A stretch of DNA of 64,000 nt, taken from positions 1 through 64,000 of the forward strand of contig JABIWH010000041.1 in assembly GCA_018701215.1 (NCBI GenBank), in the 5' to 3' direction. This stretch comes from Rhodospirillaceae bacterium. Lineage in GTDB: Bacteria > Pseudomonadota > Alphaproteobacteria > GCA-2731375. Below are positions 43,833 through 52,828 of this stretch, one piece after another. The notes beneath the pieces were generated by a model that saw only the letters and a list, made by a program, of their open reading frames with translations, did not search any database and was not told the DNA's origin. The position numbers and the translations under genes are program-made. Every line of letters starts with the position of its first letter. Within the stretch, counting starts at the first letter, position 1.

Positions 43833-44954
43833 TTAGGCTGGCAGGAACCAGTCGAGAATATGTTGGTTTTCGTCACTGGGATAGGTGTGGGACAGATCCT
43901 CGATCTCGCGGTAGCGCAAATCGGCACCGGCGGCGCTCAAGGCCTGCCGCGCACTGCGCGCCACATCAATGGGAAACATCCAATCCAAGGCGCCATGGGT
44001 CAGATAGATCGGCAAATCCTTGATCCGGCCGGCATCCATCATCTCCAGCAGCAGGGGATGGAACGAGGCCGAAATCGGCGCCAGATGCGTGAACGGCGAG
44101 GCGCTTTGCAGGCCGGAGACATAGGTAAAGGTGCCGCCGTCGCTCATGCCCGTCAGCAATAGGCGGGCAGGGTCGATATTCCATTGTTCCTGGGCGAAGG
44201 CCACCATGCGCGCGATGTTTTCACTATCCGCCTCGGGTTCCATCAATGACCAGGTGCCGCCCAGGGCGGTCGGCGCGATCAGGATGGCGCCCCGGCTACG
44301 CGCTTCCCGCAGCCAGGTCCAGATGAATTCGCGGCCATGGCCGCTGCCGCCGTGCAGGGCCATGATCAGGGGATAGGACACATCCGGGTCGTAATATTCC
44401 GGCACGTAGATGGAAAAGCCGCCCTGGCTGTCCTTCTCGTTGTTGGCATGCATCAAGCCGATGTCTTCTCGTCCGTGGTCCGCCGCCGCCAGTTTTTCCA
44501 CCAGGGCCTCGTCGGCCCGGCCCGCATCGTCGAGGAAAAAGCGGCTGATGGGCGGCAACGTGGTGGCGATGGGATAGAGCGCGGCGAAGGCCTTGACGTT
44601 TTGGCGAATGCCCCGATAGGCCTGCATGGTACCGTCGGGCGCCGCGGCACCCGCGCGCAGGTTGTCAAAGCCGTGACAGACCGCGACCGCCGCCGACTCC
44701 ATGCGCTCGGCGAACGCGGTCATGTGCTCCGGCCAATCCTGGCTGCGAAAGGCTTCCAGGCCCTGGCGCAGAGGCGGGTCGACCTCGGCCACGCTGGCCA
44801 CCAGGTCAGCTAGGACGGGGGGGTGCAGGCGGCGGGCCACATAGCTCAAGGCTTCCATGGCATTCAACAACGGCGACAGCAGATTGGTGATGGCGTCGAT
44901 CAGGGCGTCACTATCCGCTTCAGTCTGGGGCTCGGTCTGGACGTCATCAGGCAT
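43833..44954 (-). CDS. alpha/beta-hydrolase (esterase) with N-terminal helical domain
   Basis: A 373-residue protein. Residues 1-170 are helical and acidic with no family I recognise. Residues 178-373 form an alpha/beta-hydrolase domain of the carboxylesterase/PHB-depolymerase type: the oxyanion loop MALHGGSGHG, nucleophile Ser271 in GMSDGG, Asp324 in GALDWMF and His356 in LSHTYP. No signal peptide is seen, so the enzyme is probably cytoplasmic. It is divergent from the amidohydrolase gene at 45073. Confidence 0.86.
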   Translation of the reverse strand: MPDDVQTEPQTEADSDALIDAITNLLSPLLNAMEALSYVARRLHPPVLADLVASVAEVDPPLRQGLEAFRSQDWPEHMTAFAERMESAAVAVCHGFDNLRAGAAAPDGTMQAYRGIRQNVKAFAALYPIATTLPPISRFFLDDAGRADEALVEKLAAADHGREDIGLMHANNEKDSQGGFSIYVPEYYDPDVSYPLIMALHGGSGHGREFIWTWLREARSRGAILIAPTALGGTWSLMEPEADSENIARMVAFAQEQWNIDPARLLLTGMSDGGTFTYVSGLQSASPFTHLAPISASFHPLLLEMMDAGRIKDLPIYLTHGALDWMFPIDVARSARQALSAAGADLRYREIEDLSHTYPSDENQHILDWFLPA

Positions 44955-45072
44955 GGTTATTCCTATCCTTTGATCACCCTAGCCTAGCATGTTTGCCCCT
45001 TGAAAGCCCTTGACCAAAGCCTCTCGCTGGCCAAACCTAAGGCAATCAATTTTGCCCGGGAGGAGAATTGCT

Positions 45073-46107
45073 ATGGCGACGAAATCAACAAATGCCGAAT
45101 GGCTGGCGCAGATGATCGAGGATACCATCGATCCGCAGCTGCCGATCTGCGACCCACATCATCACCTGTGGGAGTTCAAGACCGAGCGCGTGGCGCATCG
45201 TTATCTCCTCGATGAAATTCTGGAAGACGTGACCTGCGGCCACAACATTGTCTCCACCGTCTTCATTGAATGCGGCTCCATGATCAAGACCTCGGGCCCC
45301 GTGCCCATGCGCATGGTCGGCGAGACCGAGTTCGTCAACGGCATCGCCGCCATGAGCGCCGGCGGTGAATACGGCAAGGTGCGCGTTGCCGCCGGCATCG
45401 TCGGCCACGCCGATCTGTGTCAAGGCGCCGATATCGCCGAGGTTCTGCAAGCCCATCTGCGCGCCGGCGGCGGGCGTTTTCGCGGCATTCGCCATTCCGC
45501 CACCTGGGATGCCTCGCCAGACGTGCCCAATGCCCGCTGCGAGCCGCCGGAGCATCTGTATGCCCAGGAGAATTTCCGTGCCGGCTTCGCCCAACTGGCG
45601 CGCCACAACATGAGCTTTGAAGGCTGGTGCTATCACACCCAGATTTCCGAGTTGACCGAGTTGGCCCAGGCCTTTCCCGATACCACGATTATCTTGGATC
45701 ATTTCGGCGGTCCGGTGGGCATTGGTCCCTACGAAGGCAAGCTGGCGGCGAATTTCGCCCAATGGCAGAGCGATATCACGGCCCTGGCGCGCTGCGAAAA
45801 CGTGGTGGCCAAACTGGGCGGCATCAACATGGAATTGAACGGCTTCGGTTGGCATGAACAGGACCGCCCACCCAGTTCGGAAGAATTGATGGTCGCGACC
45901 AAGCCGTACTACGAGCATACGATCGAGCAGTTCGGCGCCGATCGGTGCATGTTTGAATCTAATTTCCCCGTAGATATGTGCACCTGCAGCTACAATGTTC
46001 TGTGGAACAGCTTCAAGCTTTTGACGGCGGATTACACGGCGGACGAAAAAGCCAAGCTGTACCATGACACGGCGAACCGGATTTATCGCCTGGACGACCC
46101 GGAATAG
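45073..46107 (+). CDS. amidohydrolase-2 family metal hydrolase (PDC lactonase-like)
   Basis: A 344-residue amidohydrolase-2 barrel protein. ICDPHHHLWEF (residues about 26-36) supplies the first metal ligands, later blocks are GWCYHTQISELTELA, TIILDHFGGP and MFESNFPVD, the last holding the catalytic-acid position. The branch includes 2-pyrone-4,6-dicarboxylate lactonase and fucono-lactonases. The start at 45073 is chosen for the strong GGGAGGAG site; the frame extends 21 codons further. It is followed after nine bases by a TauE-type exporter, suggesting a combined uptake or efflux and hydrolysis unit. Confidence 0.9.
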   Translation: MATKSTNAEWLAQMIEDTIDPQLPICDPHHHLWEFKTERVAHRYLLDEILEDVTCGHNIVSTVFIECGSMIKTSGPVPMRMVGETEFVNGIAAMSAGGEYGKVRVAAGIVGHADLCQGADIAEVLQAHLRAGGGRFRGIRHSATWDASPDVPNARCEPPEHLYAQENFRAGFAQLARHNMSFEGWCYHTQISELTELAQAFPDTTIILDHFGGPVGIGPYEGKLAANFAQWQSDITALARCENVVAKLGGINMELNGFGWHEQDRPPSSEELMVATKPYYEHTIEQFGADRCMFESNFPVDMCTCSYNVLWNSFKLLTADYTADEKAKLYHDTANRIYRLDDPE

Positions 46108-46116
46108 GACGGCCTG

Positions 46117-46890
46117 TTGCTCGAATTTGACTGGGCCGCCCTGCTGCCGGCCGAACTGGCGCCCTGGGCCGGCCTGTTGTTGCTTGGTCTCAGCGCGGTA
46201 ACCTCGTTCATTTCGGCCGCCTTTGGCCTGGGCGGCGGCATGGTTTTGATTGCGGTGATGGCGACCATTATGCCCGCCGCCGCTCTGGTGCCCATCCACG
46301 GTGTGATACAGCTCGGCTCCAACATCGGGCGGTCGGTAGTCATGGCGCGCTATATCAGCTGGTCAACGCTGTTGCCCCTGACCCTGGGCGGGTTGGTTGG
46401 CGCCATGATCGGCGGAATGATTGCCGTGCGCCTGCCTGATTGGCTGCTGTTTCTGGCCGTGGGCTCGTTTGTTCTGTGGTCGGCATGGGGCAAAATACCC
46501 GCCGTCTCGGGGCGGTCGGCACTATTGCTGGGCGGCGTTGCCTCGGGCTTTTTGACCATGTTCATCGGCGGCACCGGGCCTTTGGTGGCGGCGATCCTGA
46601 AGACCCTGAGGCTTGAACGCATGAGCCATGTGGGCACTCAGGCCGGCTGCATGGTGCTGCAACATGGTCTGAAAATCGGTGTGTTCGGGATGTTGGGCTT
46701 CAACTATGCGCCTTATGTGCCGCTGATCGCCGGCATGATGGCCACCGGCATTCTCGGTACCCTGATCGGCGGCAAGGTCTTGCATGGCATGGGGGATAGC
46801 CGTTTTCAGTATGCCCTGACTATTCTGCTGACCGTGTTGGGGCTGCGTTTGCTGTGGCAATCGGGTTCGATCCTGCTGGGGGGCGGTTGA
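46117..46890 (+). CDS. TauE/SafE-family sulfite/organic anion exporter-like permease
   Basis: A 257-residue inner-membrane protein with about eight hydrophobic segments in two repeats. The repeat signatures are SAAFGLGGGMVLIAVM and VASGFLTMFIGGTGPLVAAIL. The family exports sulfite, sulfoacetate or other small anions. It begins at a TTG preceded by AGGACGG because no ATG fits the N-terminus. It lies between the amidohydrolase and the LLM oxidoreductase, probably in one transcript. Confidence 0.87.
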   Translation: MLEFDWAALLPAELAPWAGLLLLGLSAVTSFISAAFGLGGGMVLIAVMATIMPAAALVPIHGVIQLGSNIGRSVVMARYISWSTLLPLTLGGLVGAMIGGMIAVRLPDWLLFLAVGSFVLWSAWGKIPAVSGRSALLLGGVASGFLTMFIGGTGPLVAAILKTLRLERMSHVGTQAGCMVLQHGLKIGVFGMLGFNYAPYVPLIAGMMATGILGTLIGGKVLHGMGDSRFQYALTILLTVLGLRLLWQSGSILLGGG

Positions 46891-46942
46891 TCGAAGACCT
46901 GTTCGCGACCATGATACGCGAAAGACAATAGGGAGATATGCC

Positions 46943-47812
46943 ATGAAATTCGGATTACGCTATTGCAACACGGGCCGCTATGTGGACCCCGCCAAGGCGG
47001 TTGAGTTGGTGCAGGCGGGCGAGGAAGCCGGCTTTGAATCCGCCTGGACGGTCGAACACACCGTGGTGCCGGAAGGCTACCAATCGGCCTATCCATATTC
47101 CGATGACGGCAAGATGGCGGGCGGCAAGGATGATGTGCCCCTGCCTGATCCGCTGATCTGGATGGCCTATGCGGCGGCGGCGACAAAACGGATCAAACTG
47201 GCCACCGGCATCATGATACTGCCCCAACACAGCCCCGTGGTGGCCGCGAAACAAATCGCCACCCTGGACTATATGTCCGGCGGCCGGGTGCTGCTGGGTA
47301 TCGGCGTCGGCTGGATGCGCGAGGAATTCGATGCCATCGGCACGCCCTTTGACGACCGCGGCCCGCGTACGGATGATTACGTCGGCGCCATGCGGGCCCT
47401 GTGGGGTCAGGAAAAGGCCAGCTACCATGGCGACTTCGCTTCGTTCGATAACATTTATTGCCGGCCGCAGCCGGTCAATGGCAGCGTTCCGATCATTGTC
47501 GGCGGCCATTCCAAACCCGCCGCCCGGCGCGCCGGGCGTCTGGGCGACGGCTTCTTCCCAGCCAGGGGCGCGCCGGCGGAACTGATCGCCATCGCACGGG
47601 AAAGCGCCACTCAACATGGCCGCGACCCGGATGCCTTGGAGATCACCACTTCGTTGCCAGATGATCTGGACGATATTCCCAGCCTGGCCGCCGCCGGCGT
47701 GACCCGCCTATTGGTGCCCGTCACACCCATGGCCGGTTTGCAAACGCGCCTCGGTAACCCGGAAGAAGTCCTGGCCTGGCGTGATCAGGTGGAAAAATAC
47801 GCCAACGTTTAA
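46943..47812 (+). CDS. LLM-class flavin-dependent oxidoreductase (luciferase-like)
   Basis: A 289-residue bacterial-luciferase-fold enzyme with TGIMILPQHSPVVAAKQIATLD, GRVLLGIGVGWMREEF and PIIVGGHSKPAARRAGRLGDG. These are hallmarks of the TIGR03619 F420/FMN group. It probably oxidises a small substrate with FMN or F420; no cofactor biosynthesis gene is in view. Its TAA and the TAA of the convergent amidase share the four bases TTAA at 47809-47812. Confidence 0.9.
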   Translation: MKFGLRYCNTGRYVDPAKAVELVQAGEEAGFESAWTVEHTVVPEGYQSAYPYSDDGKMAGGKDDVPLPDPLIWMAYAAAATKRIKLATGIMILPQHSPVVAAKQIATLDYMSGGRVLLGIGVGWMREEFDAIGTPFDDRGPRTDDYVGAMRALWGQEKASYHGDFASFDNIYCRPQPVNGSVPIIVGGHSKPAARRAGRLGDGFFPARGAPAELIAIARESATQHGRDPDALEITTSLPDDLDDIPSLAAAGVTRLLVPVTPMAGLQTRLGNPEEVLAWRDQVEKYANV

Positions 47813-49185
47813 GCCCCATCGCGCGCCAGTTCGTAGCCATGGGCCAGGGCAAGTACCTTGTCCTCGGCAAACGGCTGGCCGACGATTTGCAGACCCATGG
47901 GCAGGCCATTGGCGGCAAAACCACAGGGCACGGATATTGCCGGCCAGCCCAGTGCATTGAACGGTAATGTGTTGCGGGACCTGGGGCGAACTAGCGGATA
48001 GGCATCCTCGGCAATGGGACAGGCGGCCAATGTCGTGGTCGGAAGGATCATTGCGTCGAAGCCTTGAAAAGCGGACAAAAAAGCCGCTTTCAGCCGGCCG
48101 CGATGTTGCTGGGCCAGGACATAGTCAGGGCCGCCATGGCTTTCCCCGATCTTGATCACGCGGCTAAGCTCGGAACCGAATTTATCGGGTTCGGCTTGAA
48201 AGCGTGCTCTGTGATAGGCGGCGGCCTCGGTCACCACGATCAGATTGGCCAGCTGTATCAAATCATCCAGGCCCGGCAACTTGATCTCTTCCACCACCGC
48301 GCCGTGGGCCTGTAAAAGCGCAATAGCTTTTTCCGCCGCCTCGATCCATTCGGGGTCTGTCTCGGTGAACAAATCGTCGCGGGGGATGGCCAGGCGGGCA
48401 TTTGCCACGAAGTGCGGCGCAACTTCCAACTCAGCGGAGAAATCAGGCACCGGTACATGGGCGCTATGGGGATCGGCCGGGTCATAACCGGCCAGGACCT
48501 GCAGAACCAACGCGGCGTCCTCGACATTGCGCGTCATGGGCCCCAAATGATCCAGGGAATCCGACAAGGTCATCGCGCCTGCTTTGGAAACCCTGCCAAA
48601 GGTCGGTTTCAGGCCGACGATGCCGCACAATGCCGCCGGTTGCCGGATCGACATGCCAGTGTCGCTGCCCAGGGCGGCAAAGGCCAGATGAGCCGCCACC
48701 GCCGCCGCCGAGCCTCCCGAAGAGCCGCCGGTGATGTAGTCCGTATTCCATGGATTGCGCGGGCCGCCAAAGGCGGAGGATTGCGAGGATGAATCCGCGG
48801 CCCCCTCGGAAAGATTTGTTTTGCCCAACAGAACCGCGCCTGCCTCGGCCAAGCGCTTGACCACCGTGGCATCTTCGCCGGGGATATGGTCGGCATAAGC
48901 GCGGGAGGCAAAGGTGGTCCGGATATCCTTGGTTTCGATCAAATCCTTCAGGGCGATAGGTATGCCATGCAGGGGACCCCGGTCAGGGCCCGTCCTCAAT
49001 TCCTGTTCCGCCCGCGCGGCCTGGGCCAGGGCAAGTTCATCGGTCACCGTGATAAAGCTGTTCAGTTCGCCATCCTTGGCGGCGATCCGATCCAGCATGA
49101 TCCGGGTCAGCTCGACGACGCCAATATCGCCCCGGCGCAGGCATTCACCGACTTCGGCAATGCTCTGTTCGTGAATGTCACCCAT
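47809..49185 (-). CDS. amidase (amidase-signature family)
   Basis: A 458-residue amidase-signature enzyme. The Ser-cisSer-Lys triad is visible: Lys in IPIALKDLIETKD, the cis-Ser in ITGGSSGGSAAAVAA and the nucleophile Ser in LGSDTGMSIRQPAALCG. Length and motif order match GatA-like amidases outside the GatCAB complex (no GatB or GatC nearby). It hydrolyses a small amide. It starts two bases after the methyltransferase stop and ends the minus-strand operon that begins at 52661. Confidence 0.93.
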   Translation of the reverse strand: MGDIHEQSIAEVGECLRRGDIGVVELTRIMLDRIAAKDGELNSFITVTDELALAQAARAEQELRTGPDRGPLHGIPIALKDLIETKDIRTTFASRAYADHIPGEDATVVKRLAEAGAVLLGKTNLSEGAADSSSQSSAFGGPRNPWNTDYITGGSSGGSAAAVAAHLAFAALGSDTGMSIRQPAALCGIVGLKPTFGRVSKAGAMTLSDSLDHLGPMTRNVEDAALVLQVLAGYDPADPHSAHVPVPDFSAELEVAPHFVANARLAIPRDDLFTETDPEWIEAAEKAIALLQAHGAVVEEIKLPGLDDLIQLANLIVVTEAAAYHRARFQAEPDKFGSELSRVIKIGESHGGPDYVLAQQHRGRLKAAFLSAFQGFDAMILPTTTLAACPIAEDAYPLVRPRSRNTLPFNALGWPAISVPCGFAANGLPMGLQIVGQPFAEDKVLALAHGYELARDGA

Positions 49186-49187
49186 GG

Positions 49188-50036
49188 CTACGGCCTTTCA
49201 GCGCTAACGAAATTCAGTTTTGCGGGAACGCGCACACCTTCGGTGCGCAAATATGGAACCATTTCCGCTTCCACGTCGGCTGTGATGGCGGCGATGGTTT
49301 CCGGGCTTGGAGAATGCAGTTTCAGTATCCTGGCCGCGGGACCGACATTGACGGCGAATGCAGCAGTATTGGCCGCGCTATCGCCACCGATCAGGTCGCA
49401 AGCCTCGGTATCCACACGAACATCCCCGAAACCGGCACTTTTTAGAATCCCCGTTACGTAATCGGTCTCGGCAAAGGCCGTGGGCCCTGGCGCGCGCGGC
49501 GGCCAGGGTTCGGGCTCACCAAGATGACGGGCGGCCGCATTGCGCGGGATCATGAACCAGGGATTGTCGGCCATGGCAGCCCAGCAGACAAAACTTAGGC
49601 GCCCGCCTGGGCGCAATGCGGTCAAAAGATTGGCAAAGGCGGCGATTGGATCGGCAAAAAACATGACGCCAAAGCGTGACTGCAACAGATCACGGGCGCC
49701 CGGCACGAAGTCATGGTTTTGTGCGTCGGCAATTTCCAAACGCAGATTATCCATACCGCCCGCCCGTGATTTGGCTAAATCCAGCATGGGTTGGGAGATA
49801 TCAACGCCAAACACGTGACCATTGGGGCCGACCGCCTGGGCCGCGCGCAAGGCCGAAGCGCCCGTGCCACAGCCAATATCGATAATCCGCTCGCCCGGTT
49901 GAATGGCCGAACGTTCAAACAGACGATCCGCCACCAGGCTTAACTGCCGGTCCAGGCGTTCCTGGTTGACGGCCCACTTTTCCCCGGCGGCGGAATTCCA
50001 GTATTCAATTTGGCCGCTATTTGCTTCAACTGTCAT
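49188..50036 (-). CDS. class I SAM-dependent methyltransferase
   Basis: A 282-residue UbiE/COQ5-like methyltransferase. Motif I is IIDIGCGTGASALRAA, motif II region HVFGVDISQPMLDLAKSRA and post-II LLTALRPGGRLSFVCW. The N-terminal NSAAGEKWAVNQERLDRQL is typical of small-molecule methyltransferases of this branch. The start at 50036 has GGGGGA upstream. It lies between the degenerate SDR and the amidase genes. Confidence 0.9.
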   Translation of the reverse strand: MTVEANSGQIEYWNSAAGEKWAVNQERLDRQLSLVADRLFERSAIQPGERIIDIGCGTGASALRAAQAVGPNGHVFGVDISQPMLDLAKSRAGGMDNLRLEIADAQNHDFVPGARDLLQSRFGVMFFADPIAAFANLLTALRPGGRLSFVCWAAMADNPWFMIPRNAAARHLGEPEPWPPRAPGPTAFAETDYVTGILKSAGFGDVRVDTEACDLIGGDSAANTAAFAVNVGPAARILKLHSPSPETIAAITADVEAEMVPYLRTEGVRVPAKLNFVSAERP

Positions 50037-50057
50037 GACGTCCCCCAAACTATACTC

Positions 50058-50798
50058 TTAGTCGCTCCAACCGCCGCTTAAGGAAAAGAACTGCCCGGTC
50101 TGGAATTGGTTTTCGCCGTCCAACAGCGAGGCCGCGAAATGGGCGATCTCCGCTGGTTGGCCAAATCTATGCATGGGCGTCTGGCGTTCCACCTCGCGCC
50201 GGACTTCCGGATCATCCGAGCCGGTGGCCTTGATAAAGCCGGGATAGTCCAGATAGGCGGTGCCCAGGGCATTGATACTGACGCCTTTGCTGGCGACCTC
50301 CAATGCAGCCGCCCTGACCATCATGTTGGCGCCCGCGCGGGTGGCGGAATACAGCGAGGCATTGGGCATGGGCTTGCGTCCCGTGGCGGATGTGACGATG
50401 ACGATTTGGCCCTGGCCGGCAGGCACCATCACGCCCAATAAAGCCTGCAAGCTATGAAATACCGCTTCCAGATTGGCGGTTTGCAGGGTACGCAGGGTTT
50501 CCAGATCGGCCTTCATGAAGCTGCCGCCCATGATCACGCCGGTGCGCACACAGGCCGCGTCCAGCTTGCCAAACCGTTCCAGGCCCGCATCTACTAACCG
50601 CCTGACCGCCATGCCGTCGCCAAGGTCGGCCATGCCCGTCAACGCGACGACGTTGGCGCCCAGGGCCTCAACCTCATCGACCAGGCCCGGCAAAGGATCA
50701 CCCAGAACCAGATCATGCTCCCGCCTGGCCAGGGTGCGGGCCAGATCGGGTCCGAGGTGTAGATTGGTATCGGTAATTAAGGCTACGCGGCGGCTCAC
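50058..50798 (-). CDS. SDR-family protein with degenerate cofactor motif
   Basis: A 246-residue short-chain-dehydrogenase fold. Instead of TGxxxGIG the N-terminal loop reads TDTNLHLG, VRTGV replaces NNAG, and the active-site Lys is Arg (YSATRAG) while the Tyr and a preceding Ser (IVTSATG) remain. Length and overall fold are normal. It may have reduced or altered cofactor use. It sits 40 bases behind the EamA gene and 21 bases ahead of the methyltransferase gene. Confidence 0.82.
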   Translation of the reverse strand: MSRRVALITDTNLHLGPDLARTLARREHDLVLGDPLPGLVDEVEALGANVVALTGMADLGDGMAVRRLVDAGLERFGKLDAACVRTGVIMGGSFMKADLETLRTLQTANLEAVFHSLQALLGVMVPAGQGQIVIVTSATGRKPMPNASLYSATRAGANMMVRAAALEVASKGVSINALGTAYLDYPGFIKATGSDDPEVRREVERQTPMHRFGQPAEIAHFAASLLDGENQFQTGQFFSLSGGWSD

Positions 50799-50838
50799 GG
50801 TGGTCTCCCCAAATTTGCCGGAAGTCTAGCAGCTTTGA

Positions 50839-51732
50839 TCAATGCGGCCCAGATGCTTGCGGCAGATGCGCCACCCATAGACCCGCGATCACGGCGGCAA
50901 GTCCGCCCAGGAACAATGGCGTGACAGGTTCGCCCAATATGGCGGCGCCCAGGGCCGTGGCGGTGACCGGGCCCAGGGCCAGGAACATTGCAACGCGGGT
51001 GGGGGTGGCATGTTTTAGCGCCAACAGCCATGTGTAGTAACCAAGGCTGGAACAGAAGCCGATGAACAATACAGCGGCCCAGCCCAGCGGCGTGAAGACG
51101 GGCAGGCCAAGGAAAAAACCTTCCGCCCCCGCCGGCACGATCAGGAACAGGACCGAGGCCAGCATGGCGAAGACGCTGACCTGCAGCGGCGGATACTTTT
51201 GCAGGTAGGGCCGATAGAAAACCGAGCACAAGGCACCGGTCAAAGCGGAGGCCAACACGGCAATAACGCCCAGGAAATTATCGGCAGCAAGATCCGGCAG
51301 CACCGCCTTGTCCGAGACCGCCAGCCCGACGCCGACGATTGTCAGCAGGGCGCCGGCGGACTTCGCCGTTGTCAGCGCTTCCAGCCGCAGGGCGGCGGCC
51401 AGCACCATGGTCATAATGGGAAAGGTGGCGAACAACAATGCACCGAGGCCGGAGCCGATGAACTGCAACCCGTAATTCAATAGAGCAATCAGAATGCCGA
51501 ACTGACCGATCCCCAGCAAGGCGATCGGGATGAGATCCCGGCCCGCGAATTTAACCCGGCGGATCAGCAGTAATGGCGGGATCAGACCCAGGGTGCCGAT
51601 GCCATAGCGCAGCAGAGCCAGAGAGGCGGGATCGGTTTGGCCGATCACATAGCGGGTCGCCACCATGGCCGCGCCGACCAGTACGCCGGTAACGGTGCCG
51701 GCCAGAATGGCCAGCAGTTCAACCCGGCTCAC
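50839..51732 (-). CDS. EamA/DMT-family transporter
   Basis: A 297-residue ten-segment EamA transporter. Its opening MVATRYVIGQTDPASLALLRY mirrors the paralogue at 18530. Two EamA repeats meet near residue 150. The GTG start overlaps the stop of the MarR-acetyltransferase gene (GTGA), so translation is coupled. That placement makes it the likely exporter or importer of the ligand sensed by the regulator. Confidence 0.9.
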   Translation of the reverse strand: MSRVELLAILAGTVTGVLVGAAMVATRYVIGQTDPASLALLRYGIGTLGLIPPLLLIRRVKFAGRDLIPIALLGIGQFGILIALLNYGLQFIGSGLGALLFATFPIMTMVLAAALRLEALTTAKSAGALLTIVGVGLAVSDKAVLPDLAADNFLGVIAVLASALTGALCSVFYRPYLQKYPPLQVSVFAMLASVLFLIVPAGAEGFFLGLPVFTPLGWAAVLFIGFCSSLGYYTWLLALKHATPTRVAMFLALGPVTATALGAAILGEPVTPLFLGGLAAVIAGLWVAHLPQASGPH

Positions 51733-52661
51733 AATTTCAGTTCCCAGGTTTCCGCCACCAGATCGACGCCAAAGTCATGGCCGGGTTCTGCATGCACCAT
51801 CACAAACCCTGCGCTGGCATAGAGCGCACGCGCGGCGGTTTGCACATCATTGGTCCACAAGGTCATTTTGCCGTAGCCCTTGCGCCGGGCGAAGCGCAGG
51901 CACTCGTCCAGCAAGGCGCGGGCGATGCCCGAACCTTGGGCCTTTCCATCCACGATCATCAGACGCAGCTTTGATATCTGCGCATCCACCTTGACGACGA
52001 ATGCCGAGCCGGCAAATTCGCCGTCGACCTCGGCGATCCAGCTGCATTCCCATTCAGGATCAAAATTTCTGATAAAATCAGCGGCGATGGTGGCGACCAA
52101 CGCCTCGAAGGTTTCGTCCCAGCCAAACATTTCCGGGTACAGGCGGCCGTGCAGGGCGATAACATCGCCCATGTCACCGGGACGGTGCGGCCTCAGCACG
52201 AAGGCCTTGCCCCGACGATCCCCGGGCGATAGCAGGCTGTGAATGCGGGCCATGGCCTCGACCAGGCGCAACTGATCACCATCCGACAACGGCGCCAGCA
52301 GCTTGCCATTGGCCGTGCGGGAGATTTCTTCCAGCACGGTGAATTCTTCTCTGCCGGCAGGAGAAAGACTGAGGATATTTTTCCGCCGGTCGTTCGCCGC
52401 CGGTGTTTTCTCCACCAGCCCCCGTGCACTCAGGCCATTCAGAACGCGGCTGAGATAGCCGGGGTCCAGGCCAAGATCCCGGCTCAACTCCCGCGCCGTC
52501 GTCTCGCCCCGGGCATCGAGTTCGTACATTATCCGGGCTTCCATCAGCGGAAATTTACTGTCCAGCAAACCTTCGCGCAGGACGCCGATTTGTCCCGTGT
52601 AAAAGCGGTTAAAGGCGCGTACGGCCTCAACCCGGTCAGCATGGAGCTTTGTCGTCGCCAT
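51729..52661 (-). CDS. MarR regulator-GNAT acetyltransferase fusion
   Basis: A 310-residue two-domain protein. Residues about 1-145 are a MarR winged helix (TARELSRDLGLDPGYLSRVLNGLSARGLVEKTPAANDRR). Residues about 155-310 are a GNAT acetyltransferase with the acetyl-CoA loop GKAQGSGIARALLDECL and the C-terminal AARALYASAGF. Such fusions may couple small-molecule acetylation with transcription control. The start at 52661 has GGGGAAT upstream. It heads the operon with the EamA transporter, SDR, methyltransferase and amidase. The AT-rich leader with repeated CAATTA elements (about 52690-52710) is a plausible own operator. Confidence 0.9.
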   Translation of the reverse strand: MATTKLHADRVEAVRAFNRFYTGQIGVLREGLLDSKFPLMEARIMYELDARGETTARELSRDLGLDPGYLSRVLNGLSARGLVEKTPAANDRRKNILSLSPAGREEFTVLEEISRTANGKLLAPLSDGDQLRLVEAMARIHSLLSPGDRRGKAFVLRPHRPGDMGDVIALHGRLYPEMFGWDETFEALVATIAADFIRNFDPEWECSWIAEVDGEFAGSAFVVKVDAQISKLRLMIVDGKAQGSGIARALLDECLRFARRKGYGKMTLWTNDVQTAARALYASAGFVMVHAEPGHDFGVDLVAETWELKL

Positions 52662-52828
52662 TGCCAAAATTCCCCGCGTCTTCATTAAGGTGCAATTAGC
52701 AATTAATTAGTTGATAAAAGCAAGTATTGAAAAAGGCACCGGAGAATCCAACATAAGCCGGGATGTGTTAGCATTGCGGCGATGCACGCGGTTGCTTTCG
52801 ATCCGAAGGCGATGCCAAGGGGCTTACC

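Noticed and set aside
45085..46299. 404-codon minus-strand frame
   Set aside because: Antisense shadow of the amidohydrolase and TauE genes.
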